Shown: positions 1 to 7,114 of the stretch, piece after piece
How positions within the stretch are numbered: position 1 is the stretch's first letter
How the letters are laid out: each line of letters begins with the position of its first letter
Origin: Asaia bogorensis
Lineage (GTDB): Bacteria > Pseudomonadota > Alphaproteobacteria > Acetobacterales > Acetobacteraceae
DNA length: 64,000 nt
NCBI RefSeq assembly: GCF_900465345.1
Contig: NZ_UEGO01000013.1
Coordinates: 1-64,000, forward strand
Direction of reading: 5' to 3'
Notes under the pieces: generated by a model
The model's input: only the letters and a program-made list of their open reading frames with translations
Databases searched by the model: none
Told to the model about the DNA's origin: nothing
Made by a program: the position numbers and the translations under genes

Positions 1-1
1 G

Positions 2-151
2 CGCCGGGACGACGAGAACGACGCACAGGATACCGCTGCGCCGACGATCCGGGTTGAGGCGGAAGCGCCTTCCAAGCTCGACGCGCTTGAGCATGACGAT
101 GATGGGGTAGTTCTGGAGGAAACAGGTGGATTGGAAGAGGCCGCAGCATGA
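2..151 (+). CDS. C-terminal fragment of an unknown phage-type protein (partial)
   Basis: An open frame runs from the window edge to a TGA at 149-151, giving 49 residues of an acidic, Asp/Glu/Ala-rich tail. Its stop overlaps the ATG of the next gene in an ATGA arrangement, which indicates translational coupling and supports this as a real gene end. The body of the protein lies left of the window, so no family can be named. In such early phage operons the gene before a DnaQ-type exonuclease is often a recombination or replication protein, but nothing here proves that. Confidence 0.6.
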   Translation, partial: RRDDENDAQDTAAPTIRVEAEAPSKLDALEHDDDGVVLEETGGLEEAAA

Positions 152-738
152 GCATCCTCTTTTTCGATACCGAAACCACAGGCCTGCCGAATTATGGCCT
201 CCCCACCAATCACGAGGACCAGCCGCATGTCGTTCAGCTTGCGGCCATCCTGACGGATGAGCGAGGCGAAGAGCAGGCGCAGTTGAGCGTCATCATCAAG
301 CCTGACGGCTGGGTGATCCCCGAAGGTGCAGCCAAGGTGCATGGCATCACGACAGAGAAGGCGAGCCGATACGGTATCCGCGAGGTAGTGGCCGCCGGAG
401 CGATGTATGATCTGTGCTGCGCTGCCGACACGATCGTAGCGCACAACATCAAGTTTGACCGGCAGATTGTCGGCACGATGTTTGCGCGCGCTGGGCGAGG
501 CTGGAAGCTGCCCGAGCGGCAGGCCTGCACGATGATGAACGCGGCACCGATCGTGAACCTGCCTCCGACCGAGCGGATGATTGCTGCAGGGTATGGCGAC
601 AAGCCCAAAGCGCCGAGCCTGGCCGAGTGCATCCGCCATTTCTATGGCGAAGAACTGGATGGCGCCCATGACGCGCTTGTCGATGTTCGGGCCTGCAAGC
701 GGATCTATTTCGAGATGCTCGAACAGGTGCCCGCATGA
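148..738 (+). CDS. DnaQ-like 3'-5' exonuclease of the DEDDh family, phage-type
   Basis: The 196-residue protein starts with the Exo I motif DTET (D7, E9), has the Exo II aspartate in the HNIKFD segment (D104) and the Exo III pattern HDALVD (H174, D179). That is the full metal- and nucleophile-binding set of DEDDh 3'-5' exonucleases, as in the DNA polymerase III epsilon subunit. It is a single domain with no polymerase-binding tail, as is usual for phage-borne copies, which may process DNA ends or proofread. It overlaps the preceding gene by ATGA and the following small gene by four bases, so it belongs to one coupled operon. Confidence 0.85.
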   Translation: MSILFFDTETTGLPNYGLPTNHEDQPHVVQLAAILTDERGEEQAQLSVIIKPDGWVIPEGAAKVHGITTEKASRYGIREVVAAGAMYDLCCAADTIVAHNIKFDRQIVGTMFARAGRGWKLPERQACTMMNAAPIVNLPPTERMIAAGYGDKPKAPSLAECIRHFYGEELDGAHDALVDVRACKRIYFEMLEQVPA

Positions 739-812
739 GCGACTTCCTACGCCGCCTCGCGTCCTGGTGGCGCGACGGGACAACGGGCCACGGCTGGAGG
801 TGGAGGCGATGA
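735..812 (+). CDS. Very small phage ORF, 25 residues, Trp/Arg-rich
   Basis: ATG at 735 overlaps the stop of the exonuclease, and the stop at 810-812 overlaps the ATG of the next small ORF at 809. The peptide is basic and rich in Trp and Arg. No family is recognised. The reason for listing it is the double start/stop overlap, which keeps an otherwise unbroken chain of coupled genes; without it there would be a gap between 738 and 809. It may also be chance or serve only to relay ribosomes. Confidence 0.35.
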   Translation: MSDFLRRLASWWRDGTTGHGWRWRR

Positions 813-952
813 CCCACCCCGGCGACGAGGAAATATCGGACCGCCTGACGAGAGAGCAGGCGGCACAGGATACAATACGCGACCGGATAGCGGCGCAGGG
901 ACAAGCGCAGGAGGCCGTGAAGGGCCGGAGCGCAGGGGAACAAAGAACATGA
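809..952 (+). CDS. Small hydrophilic phage protein, 47 residues, unknown function
   Basis: ATG at 809 overlaps the previous 25-residue ORF and the TGA at 950-952 overlaps the ATG of the repeat protein at 949 (ATGA), so translation is probably coupled on both sides. The product is highly charged and Gln/Arg/Glu-rich, predicted helical, with no recognised domain. A longer version of the same frame beginning at 581 would overlap the exonuclease heavily and is less likely. Confidence 0.5.
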   Translation: MTHPGDEEISDRLTREQAAQDTIRDRIAAQGQAQEAVKGRSAGEQRT

Positions 953-1623
953 CCAACGCAGCAATGATCACGCTTCTTCGTATTCGTGAATGGGGAGCGT
1001 GCAGTGATGGGCGCGACTGGTTCCAGGAGAAATTCCCGCAGGGCGGTGACTACGGTGCCGTTATGACCGCCCTCCACGAAGATCGCCGCTTCGAAGAGAT
1101 ATCGTGGCTAACGGCCAAGGCGTTTTCTGAGGCTGTAAATGTATCCGCATTAGTGCGAAGCGAAATCGCTGCGGTGCAGTCCGTAACGCGGGATAAAGAC
1201 GAACGCGGAGCCTACGCTCGGATCGGAAGCAGCGGAGCCTACGCGCAGATCGGAAGCAGCGGAGCCTACGCGCAGATCGGGAGTAGCGGAGACGACGCTT
1301 GGATTGGGAGCAGCGGATACATCGCACGGATTGGGAGTAGCGGAGACGATGCCCGGATCGGTAGCAGCGGATACTATGCCCGGATCGGGAGCAGCGGAGC
1401 CTGCGCCCAGATCACATGCGAGGGGAAGGACGCGGTTGTTGCGTCCGCAGGACTTGGGGCGATCGTCGCTCTTGGTGAAGGCGGCTGCGCCTCTCTCGCC
1501 TGGCATGATGGAAAACGCACTCGGTTCACCCAACTGTATGTCGGTGAAAATGGGATCGAGGCGGGCGTTGTGTATCGACTGAACGAAGCCGGGAAACCCG
1601 TTCGTGTCAATGCGGAGGGCTGA
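949..1623 (+). CDS. Phage-type protein with tandem 9-residue repeats (predicted beta-solenoid)
   Basis: The 224-residue product has an N-terminal part of about 85 residues beginning with a Leu/Trp-rich helix, then seven and a half copies of a 9-residue unit with the consensus GxxARIGSS (residues 87-155), then a Gly/Ala-rich C-terminal part. Repeats of this type with a regularly placed Ile and small residues suggest a stacked beta-solenoid. I recall similar repeats in uncharacterised phage-associated proteins of Alphaproteobacteria, which have no established function. The gene overlaps its upstream neighbour by ATGA and lies 3 bases before the next gene. Confidence 0.7.
   Translation: MTNAAMITLLRIREWGACSDGRDWFQEKFPQGGDYGAVMTALHEDRRFEEISWLTAKAFSEAVNVSALVRSEIAAVQSVTRDKDERGAYARIGSSGAYAQIGSSGAYAQIGSSGDDAWIGSSGYIARIGSSGDDARIGSSGYYARIGSSGACAQITCEGKDAVVASAGLGAIVALGEGGCASLAWHDGKRTRFTQLYVGENGIEAGVVYRLNEAGKPVRVNAEG
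1207..1413 (+). repeat. Tandem 27-bp repeats inside a coding sequence
   Basis: Seven full 27-base units plus a partial unit, in frame with the gene starting at 949, each encoding one GxxA(R/Q/W)IGSS unit. The units differ at the second and third codons (Ala-Tyr, Asp-Asp, Tyr-Ile, Tyr-Tyr, Ala-Cys) but keep the ATCGG(A/G/T)AGCAGC or ATTGGGAG(C/T)AGC core. The absence of spacer sequence between units and their coding nature exclude a CRISPR array. Copy number could vary by slippage. Confidence 0.85.
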
Positions 1624-1626
1624 GGC

Positions 1627-2487
1627 ATGAGCCACGAACAGAAGCAGGAGAGCGCGGAGTTTCGGACGCGGGAGGCTCATAGGCGGAGCTTTGCGCAGGC
1701 GTGGCAAGATGAGGGGATGGGCCAGTTATATGCAGAGGCGTTGGCTGATGCGGAACTGTCCGAAGCCGAGGCCCGAGGCGCGGCAGAGCAGCGCCGGAAG
1801 GATGCGGAGTTATCGAAGGCGCAGCTTTTTTGCCTACGTGAAAAGGAAGCCGCTGACCGGACGCCACAACGTGAGGACGTGCGGCAATGGCAGGAAGATC
1901 AAAAGCAATTCTTCCTGCCCTCGCTGATTGAGGTCGTCACTGAATATGCTGAGTGGCGAGACAAGAAGGATGCGGTCGAGGTTGCATATTACATCGACCA
2001 TCGCCCTGGCTCTGCATGTGCGCCCTACGCGGTTCGCAAATTAGAGCAGTGCGCCTTTCCCGAGCGGGCAGAGCCAGTCTATGGCCGCCCCACCAACGTC
2101 GCCGCATTTACGGCTGACGCGATTGCCCGCGCTTTCTCCAAGTTGCCCGGTCGCACGTCTCTGGACGATGAGGAAGGCGTGATGACGACAACGGTCACGG
2201 TGGAGGAGTTGAGCTCAATCATATCGTCAGAATGGAACGCTCATGCGGCCATTCTCGAGGATCGGGTGAAGGAATTGGAGGGAGCTTTGAAAGAAGCCGC
2301 ATACGCGCTCGAGCGGGTAAAGGACGGGGAGCGCGGCGGATACAATGCCCGCAACGGTAAGTTTGTCTCTCTCCAGATGAGTGACGGTGAACGCGCTGAT
2401 ATCATCCACAGCGAGGTCACAGAGGATTGCGAGCACGCTCTCGAAACGTTGCGTGCAGCCATCCGCGAGGGAGGCGAGCATGACTGA
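1627..2487 (+). CDS. Unknown charged phage-type protein
   Basis: A 286-residue protein rich in Glu, Ala, Arg and Lys, starting at the ATG three bases after the preceding stop. Residues about 30-80 and 205-245 look like long amphipathic helices or coiled coil. A second in-frame ATG sits at about residue 186, before a Thr-rich segment and the second coiled coil, so two fused parts are possible. No domain is recognised. Its 3' end overlaps the next gene by 8 bases, in keeping with the operon. Confidence 0.6.
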   Translation: MSHEQKQESAEFRTREAHRRSFAQAWQDEGMGQLYAEALADAELSEAEARGAAEQRRKDAELSKAQLFCLREKEAADRTPQREDVRQWQEDQKQFFLPSLIEVVTEYAEWRDKKDAVEVAYYIDHRPGSACAPYAVRKLEQCAFPERAEPVYGRPTNVAAFTADAIARAFSKLPGRTSLDDEEGVMTTTVTVEELSSIISSEWNAHAAILEDRVKELEGALKEAAYALERVKDGERGGYNARNGKFVSLQMSDGERADIIHSEVTEDCEHALETLRAAIREGGEHD

Positions 2488-2737
2488 CCCCACCCCCTTC
2501 AACCGCCTCCTGGGCGAGCGGGTGCGGCGGCTGGTCGAGAAAGACGGGCGCTCAATGGAGGCCATCTCCTTCGCCGCCGGTATGGGGCCGCATACGGTCA
2601 GCCGGATCGTGCGCGGCCATGTTGTGAAGGTCGAGACGCTGCTTGCGATCCTGCACGAGGTGGAGGCCACGGGAGAGGATCTGAGCGCGATCTATGCTGA
2701 CTTTGTGGAGCATCGGAAGGAGAGGGCGGATGGGTGA
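2480..2737 (+). CDS. Small Cro/C1-type helix-turn-helix protein
   Basis: 85 residues starting at ATG 2480, which overlaps the previous stop. The body is one HTH domain: a helix carrying RRLVEKDGRS, then SFAAGMGPHTVSRIV, where the second part is the recognition helix, followed by a Leu-rich helix as in XRE-family repressors. It lacks any dimerisation or cleavage domain. In its position just before the excisionase and integrase genes it may regulate excision or the early operon. Which operator it binds is not visible. Confidence 0.7.
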   Translation: MTDPTPFNRLLGERVRRLVEKDGRSMEAISFAAGMGPHTVSRIVRGHVVKVETLLAILHEVEATGEDLSAIYADFVEHRKERADG

Positions 2738-3038
2738 GGGAATGCCACGGCTGCTAACCGTCAAGAAAGCAGCCTCCGAGATCGACGTTTGTCCTGAGAC
2801 GGTTCGCCGGGCCATCCGGGCTGGAAAGCTCGCAGCCTATCGCAGGCCCGGCGGATACCGCGTGTCAACAACTGACCTTCAAGCCTATATGGACACCTAC
2901 CATTGCCCCGCATCAGAAATGATAAGCCCCACCTGGAATTACGTCGCGGCAAATGGGCGATCGTCTGGTGGGAAGAAGGACAGAGAAAACGACTTTCGAC
3001 TGGCACAGAGGACGAGAAACGCGCTCGTCAAGCGCTAG
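2730..3038 (+). CDS. Excisionase-like MerR/Xis-type DNA-binding protein
   Basis: Residues about 5-60 carry the helix-turn-helix pattern TVKKAASEIDVCPETVRRAIRAG followed by a wing containing RPGGYRVS, typical of excisionase (Xis) and excise-type MerR domains, where a short wHTH binds DNA at attachment sites. The ATG at 2730 overlaps the previous stop; a second ATG at 2742 is also possible. The gene runs 136 bases into the integrase frame, an unusually long overlap, so the last 45 residues, which are low in pattern, may contribute little. Its position directly before the integrase supports a role in directing excision. Confidence 0.65.
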   Translation: MGEGMPRLLTVKKAASEIDVCPETVRRAIRAGKLAAYRRPGGYRVSTTDLQAYMDTYHCPASEMISPTWNYVAANGRSSGGKKDRENDFRLAQRTRNALVKR

Positions 3039-3925
3039 CGGACTTCGAGGGAGCGCTGGAAAAGGCGCCCCTCAAGATGGCTGTGTCTGAGTGTTTGTCT
3101 CGATATGTCGAAAGCAGAAGGGGTAAGGTATCAGCACTGAAGCGTCTTGAAGAAGCCACCGTGCCACTCGAAGAGGCAATGGGCCATCTCCGCATTGACC
3201 AGATCGACCAGAAGCGTTGGGACGCGTTCGCCGCAGGTCGGTGCAAGAAACGTGGAGAGGCAAATGTCCCGATCTCACCCGGAACACTGCGCCGTGAGTT
3301 TAACGTCTTGCGGGCTGCGCTGCGCCGGGCATGGAAAGACGGTTATCTCGTAAGACCACCCGAGATCGAGCCGCCACGTGACAGCGCCCCGCGTGACCAA
3401 TTCCTGACCAAGGAGGAAGCCCGACGCTTGATAGACGCTGCGCAGACCCCGCATGTTCGGCTGTTCATGGCCTTGGCCATCTACACCGGTGCGCGCAAAG
3501 GCTCGATTCTGGCGCTCACCTGGGACCGGGTCCATTGGACCACGAACATGATCGACTTTCAGGAACCGGGCCGCGCCTTGACGCGCAAGCGCCGAGCAAC
3601 CGTACCGATGACCAAGGCCCTACGTGAGGAGATGGAAGCTGCATTCGAAGAGCGGAATGGCGACTATGTTGTGAACTGGCATGGCAAGCCGATCCCGACC
3701 GGGCTGCGCTGGTCCTTCAACAAGGCTTGCGAAAGGGCAGGGCTGACATGGAAGCCAACACCCCATCACCTGAAGCACTCTCTGGCGTCATGGTTCGCGA
3801 TGGACGGCGTGCCGATTGATCAAACGTCTGACTGGCTTGCCACCGATCCGCAGACATTACGCCGCGTCTATCGGAAGTTCGACCCGTCATACCTGAAGAA
3901 TATTGCGGAGGGCTTTAAGCTGTAG
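2903..3925 (+). CDS. Tyrosine-type site-specific integrase
   Basis: 340 residues: N-terminal arm-binding domain (about 1-60, with WWEEGQRKRLSTGT), core-binding SAM-like domain (about 60-155) and catalytic domain (about 165-335). Catalytic residues seen are R198 in YTGARKG, a lysine near 229 in the beta-hairpin, H288 in PHHLKH, W311 and the nucleophile candidate Y323 in RRVYRKF. The second arginine of the usual HxxR motif is a lysine here (K291), a change I recall from an alphaproteobacterial integrase subgroup. The start is a TTG at 2903, inside the excisionase gene. The gene lies directly beside tRNA-Glu, its presumed target. Confidence 0.88.
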   Translation: MPRIRNDKPHLELRRGKWAIVWWEEGQRKRLSTGTEDEKRARQALADFEGALEKAPLKMAVSECLSRYVESRRGKVSALKRLEEATVPLEEAMGHLRIDQIDQKRWDAFAAGRCKKRGEANVPISPGTLRREFNVLRAALRRAWKDGYLVRPPEIEPPRDSAPRDQFLTKEEARRLIDAAQTPHVRLFMALAIYTGARKGSILALTWDRVHWTTNMIDFQEPGRALTRKRRATVPMTKALREEMEAAFEERNGDYVVNWHGKPIPTGLRWSFNKACERAGLTWKPTPHHLKHSLASWFAMDGVPIDQTSDWLATDPQTLRRVYRKFDPSYLKNIAEGFKL

Positions 3926-3945
3926 TGGTCCATGTGGACCGCTAC
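3922..3945 (+). repeat. Inverted repeat overlapping the integrase stop codon
   Basis: GTAGTGGTCC at 3922-3931 pairs with GGACCGCTAC at 3936-3945 with one G-T pair and a 4-base loop. No T-run follows, so it is a poor rho-independent terminator. Its position between the integrase stop and the tRNA 3' end would also fit an integrase or excisionase binding site or a transcript-stabilising hairpin. Confidence 0.5.
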
Positions 3946-3983
3946 CATGCCTGTGGATAACAGAGAAAACTCAATGTTAACAA

Positions 3984-4059
3984 TGGCGTCCCATAGGGGA
4001 TTCGAACCCCTGTTGCCGCCGTGAGAGGGCGGTGTCCTAGGCCTCTAGACGAATGGGAC
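3984..4059 (-). tRNA. tRNA-Glu (anticodon CTC)
   Basis: Read on the minus strand, a 76-base cloverleaf starts with the acceptor strand GTCCCAT at 4059 and ends with ATGGGAC, discriminator G and encoded CCA (3984-3986). The anticodon stem CCGCC/GGCGG encloses the loop CTCTCAC with anticodon CTC, which reads GAG (Glu). The T arm contains GGTTCGAATCC. The 3' half next to the integrase is the likely bacterial attachment site of the element at the left, and the tRNA stays intact on this side. Confidence 0.95.
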
Positions 4060-4116
4060 GAGGCGAGGTGCGTTCTATGATACCGAACGGAACCCCGCAA
4101 GAGGAAAAATGCACAT

Positions 4117-4494
4117 CTAGCGAACTAATTTCGCGCTGAGCTTCTCGCCGGCCAAAAGATGGACATGATAATGCGGCACTTCCTGCCCCGCATCGCCGCC
4201 AGCGTTACTGATCAAACGATACCCCGTCTCGGTGACATCAAGTGCTTCTGCGACTTTCGAGATTGCCCGAGCAAAACCGGCAATCTCCGCAATGGATGCA
4301 TGCAAGCCGAAATCCTGTGCACTGACGTATTGTCCCTTGGGAATAATCAGCGCATGGACGGGGGCTTGTGGCGCGATATCCGGGAAGGCGAGGGCAAAGT
4401 CATCTTCGTAGATGGGCTTGACCGGAATCTCCCCACGCAAGATCTTCGCGAAGATGTTTTGCGGGTCGTATGGAAGGCGCAGATCGACAGCCAT
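4117..4494 (-). CDS. HIT-family (histidine triad) nucleotide-binding protein
   Basis: A 125-residue protein with the C-terminal triad HYHVHLLAG (H108, H110, H112) that defines HIT nucleotide hydrolases and transferases, and the N-terminal NIFAKILRGEIP signature of the HinT/PKCI branch. HinT enzymes hydrolyse adenosine phosphoramidates and aminoacyl adenylates in the cytosol. The gene is the last of the histidine operon, three bases after hisE. HIT genes commonly follow hisE in alphaproteobacteria, with no proven role in histidine synthesis. Confidence 0.9.
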   Translation of the reverse strand: MAVDLRLPYDPQNIFAKILRGEIPVKPIYEDDFALAFPDIAPQAPVHALIIPKGQYVSAQDFGLHASIAEIAGFARAISKVAEALDVTETGYRLISNAGGDAGQEVPHYHVHLLAGEKLSAKLVR

Positions 4495-4497
4495 CGG

Positions 4498-4989
4498 TCA
4501 GACTCTTGGCTCGACGGGGCGCGAGGCCTTTTCCTCAACACCGCTCATAGCCTCCCGGCGGCGTAACTCCTGCCATACGTCATGCGGCGTCACGCCAGCG
4601 TCCACCCACATCACAATGAGATGGTAGAGCACATCCGCACTTTCACTGACGAGCTCTGATGGCTTGCCGGCGACCGCCTCGATAAGACACTCGACAGCTT
4701 CTTCACCAAATTTCTGGGCAATCTTCTTGCGGCCACGCGAAAGAAGTCGAGCCGAATGGCTCAGCGACGGATCAGTACCTCGACGGGATTCAACAGTTGA
4801 AAACAGACGATCAAGAACCTGTGCGTCGATCGGGGTCAAATCAGCCTCGGGCTTCTTGACGGCGTTTTTCTTGCCCTGCGCTTTCTTCGTGCTCTCACTC
4901 TTGGGCGCAGCGTTCTTGACGCCCTTCTTTCCGGCGCCTCCTTCTGTCTTGCGGGTCGTCCGTTTTGTGGCAAGCGCCATGATCGTCAT
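4498..4989 (-). CDS. hisE: Phosphoribosyl-ATP pyrophosphatase HisE with a basic N-terminal extension
   Basis: The C-terminal about 100 residues are the HisE/MazG-like all-alpha fold with the metal-binding pattern KFGEEAVE and ESADVLYH, which hydrolyses PR-ATP to PR-AMP, the second step of histidine synthesis. The first about 50 residues are an extra, very Lys/Ala-rich segment, making the protein 163 residues instead of the usual about 105. A start at the second Met (4980) is also possible. HisI is not nearby, so the two activities are encoded separately. The gene follows hisF by 29 bases. Confidence 0.9.
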   Translation of the reverse strand: MTIMALATKRTTRKTEGGAGKKGVKNAAPKSESTKKAQGKKNAVKKPEADLTPIDAQVLDRLFSTVESRRGTDPSLSHSARLLSRGRKKIAQKFGEEAVECLIEAVAGKPSELVSESADVLYHLIVMWVDAGVTPHDVWQELRRREAMSGVEEKASRPVEPRV

Positions 4990-5018
4990 CCGTCTGAAAA
5001 CGAGGTGAAAAGAATGCG

Positions 5019-5780
5019 TTAGTTGGCTGGCCTCACAGGCAGTCCCGCAGCTTCAAGCGCTGCCTTGACCCCCGCTATACCAAATGTGCCAAAATGGAAG
5101 ACGCTGGCCGCCAGAAGGCCGCTCGCTCCGGCCTTGGCGCCTTCCACAAAGTGCTCGAGCTCTCCCACGCCACCGGATGCGACGACCGGTATGGTGATCT
5201 TGCCGCAAACCTCACGCAGGAGGTCAAGGTCGAAACCCTTGCCTGTTCCATCGCGGTCCATGCTTGTCAGCAAAATCTCACCCGCACCCCGCGCCTGCGC
5301 CTCCTGCGCCCAGGCGACCGCATCTATACCAGTCGGCTCTCTGCCGCCCTTGGTATAAACTTCCCAACCGCCTTTGCCATTGGAACGCGCATCAATCGCG
5401 ACCACAACACATTGGCTACCGAACCGATTGGCTGACTCATTGATGAGGTCCGGGTTCAAGACTGCTGCCGAGTTCACGGCACATTTGTCGGCACCGGCAA
5501 GGAGCAGTTTGCGCATATCCTCAGGCGCACGCACACCACCACCAACAGTCAGGGGCAAGAAGACACGCTCGGCGGTGCGACGGACCACATCGTAAATCGT
5601 GTCGCGGTTCTCGACACTTGCCGTGATGTCCAGAAAAGTCAGTTCATCGGCCCCTGCCGCGTCATAGACAACGGCCTGCTCCACCGGATCGCCTGCATCA
5701 CGCAGCGATACGAAATTGACGCCCTTGACCACGCGGCCATCTTTGACGTCGAGGCAGGGGATAACCCTCAGCTTCAGCAT
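5019..5780 (-). CDS. hisF: Imidazole glycerol phosphate synthase subunit HisF
   Basis: A 253-residue (beta/alpha)8 barrel starting [17 protein letters not shown], with the two catalytic aspartates D11 (CLDVKDG) and D130 (VAIDARSNG) and phosphate-binding glycines ([13 protein letters not shown]). It combines PRFAR with ammonia supplied by HisH to form imidazole glycerol phosphate and AICAR in the cytosol. Its start overlaps the hisA stop by 7 bases. Length and motifs are typical. Confidence 0.97.
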   Translation of the reverse strand: MLKLRVIPCLDVKDGRVVKGVNFVSLRDAGDPVEQAVVYDAAGADELTFLDITASVENRDTIYDVVRRTAERVFLPLTVGGGVRAPEDMRKLLLAGADKCAVNSAAVLNPDLINESANRFGSQCVVVAIDARSNGKGGWEVYTKGGREPTGIDAVAWAQEAQARGAGEILLTSMDRDGTGKGFDLDLLREVCGKITIPVVASGGVGELEHFVEGAKAGASGLLAASVFHFGTFGIAGVKAALEAAGLPVRPAN

Positions 5781-7114
5781 GTGGCCCCCTCGACAATGCT
5801 GAGCGCTTCCCCAAGCGATATACGCCCGTCATAAAGCGCGCGCCCTACAATCACGCCCTCAAGCCCCGGAACCTCCTGGGCAATCGCACGGAAATCACGC
5901 AGATGCTGCGCTGAACCTACGCCGCCGCTGGCAATGACAGGGATGGACAATACGCGCGCCAGATCAGCCGTCTGTTCCAGGTCCAGCCCTTCAAGCATGC
6001 CGTCGCGTGTAATCTCGGTGAAGATCACGGCAGACACGCCAGCATCCTGCATGCGCAGGGCGAGATCGCGCGCATTGAGCTCGGAGACTTCGGCCCACCC
6101 TTCGGTCGCGACGCGTCCCTGACGCGCATCAATGCCCGCGACAATCCGCCCTGGAAAAGCCTTGCAGGCCTCGCGCACGAGCTCGGGATTCTTCACTGCA
6201 ACCGAACCAAGAATGACCCGATCCAGCCCGGCTTCCAGCCAACGCGTGATGCCCGCCATATCACGAATGCCACCACCAAGCTGCACTGGCAGATCAGTCG
6301 CAGCGATAATCGCCTCTACCGCGGCACCGTTTGCCGATTTCCCGGCGAAGGCCCCATTGAGATCGACCACATGCAGGCGCGAACACCCGGCGTCGGCGAA
6401 AGAACGCGCCTGTGCAGCGGGATTATCGGAATAGACGGTGGCGTCGTCCATCTCGCCGCGTCGGAGGCGTACGCAGGCGCCGTCCTTCAGATCGATGGCC
6501 GGATAGAGGGTGAGGGCACGATGGGGGGTGCTGTCCGTACTGGCCAAGATATGATCCTTCCCGGAATGTTTCTTGTATTTCGCGCCACTACCTTCGGGAG
6601 AGAGGGGCAGGGTCATGAAGACGCCCCGCACCACCCCGTCATGATTGCGGGCATAAAGGGGGTGCGTGCCCCAAGGCTCGAAACCAAGCGAGCGGAACAT
6701 GGACAACGCAGAGGCCTGTGTCTCCGGAACCTCGCAGTTCAGCACGCGGCAACCCAGCGCTCTGGCGGCCGCAATTACGGCATCGGCCAGGACATAGCCC
6801 AGCCCACGACCACGCATATAGGGTGCTACGAAATAGCCCCTGATCTGTGCCGTCTGCGCCTGAGCCTCATTATTGCGTGAAGGCCGCACAAGCTGCGCGC
6901 AACCCTGTATCTGCCCCGTTTCATCGCGCACCACGAAAAAACGGGTTTCCGGCACGAGCAGGAGCCCGCTGAAATAGCGCTCAAGTACGGCGCGCCCGGG
7001 CGGCGTGAGCCAGCCTAGACCGCCCCCGTCAATGATCGCCGCCGTCGTGATCTCGCACAGGGCGGCCATATCACTGTCATCGATGCGCGACAGGCGCTCG
7101 GCGATACGGGTCAC
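5774..7114 (-). CDS. hisA: GNAT acetyltransferase domain in one open frame with HisA (ProFAR isomerase)
   Basis: One uninterrupted frame encodes an N-terminal GNAT domain (about residues 1-165; acetyl-CoA loop RGRGLG, MFRSLGF near its end), a short linker and a full HisA barrel starting at [12 protein letters not shown]. HisA isomerises ProFAR to PRFAR in histidine synthesis. The GNAT substrate is unknown. The chosen start is a GTG at 7114 that overlaps the hisH stop (GTGA); an upstream ATG at 7192 would overlap hisH by 82 bases. HisA may also be made alone from a TTG at 6547 preceded by GGGAAGGA, giving 257 residues, close to the family's usual about 245. So this is a true fusion, or two in-frame genes that lost the stop codon between them. 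Confidence 0.85.
   Translation of the reverse strand: MTRIAERLSRIDDSDMAALCEITTAAIIDGGGLGWLTPPGRAVLERYFSGLLLVPETRFFVVRDETGQIQGCAQLVRPSRNNEAQAQTAQIRGYFVAPYMRGRGLGYVLADAVIAAARALGCRVLNCEVPETQASALSMFRSLGFEPWGTHPLYARNHDGVVRGVFMTLPLSPEGSGAKYKKHSGKDHILASTDSTPHRALTLYPAIDLKDGACVRLRRGEMDDATVYSDNPAAQARSFADAGCSRLHVVDLNGAFAGKSANGAAVEAIIAATDLPVQLGGGIRDMAGITRWLEAGLDRVILGSVAVKNPELVREACKAFPGRIVAGIDARQGRVATEGWAEVSELNARDLALRMQDAGVSAVIFTEITRDGMLEGLDLEQTADLARVLSIPVIASGGVGSAQHLRDFRAIAQEVPGLEGVIVGRALYDGRISLGEALSIVEGATC
6545..6562 (-). promoter_or_regulatory. Internal Shine-Dalgarno and TTG start for HisA
   Basis: On the minus strand GGGAAGGA (6562-6555) lies 7 bases before a TTG codon (6547-6545) that is in frame and begins [11 protein letters not shown], about 11 residues before the first HisA strand. 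The match to the anti-SD sequence and its spacing are better than expected inside a coding region. This suggests that free HisA is translated as well as, or instead of, the GNAT-HisA fusion. Confidence 0.6.

Larger units (their letters stand above)
1..3986 (+). mobile_element. Integrase-proximal end of a prophage or integrative element
   Basis: The block holds tightly packed, often 4-base-overlapping genes that all read rightward: exonuclease, short unknown proteins, a repeat protein, a Cro-like HTH protein, an excisionase-like protein and finally a tyrosine integrase. The integrase ends about 60 bases from the 3' end of a tRNA-Glu gene, the classical arrangement for an element integrated into a tRNA. 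No structural phage genes are visible, so a prophage, a satellite or an integrative element are all possible. The left boundary and the second attachment site lie outside the window. The right boundary is inferred to be at or inside the tRNA 3' end. Confidence 0.8.

Noticed and set aside
1207-1413. Possible CRISPR array or non-coding tandem repeat
   Set aside because: Units are exactly 27 bases with no spacers, stay in frame with a long gene and encode a clean 9-residue repeat.
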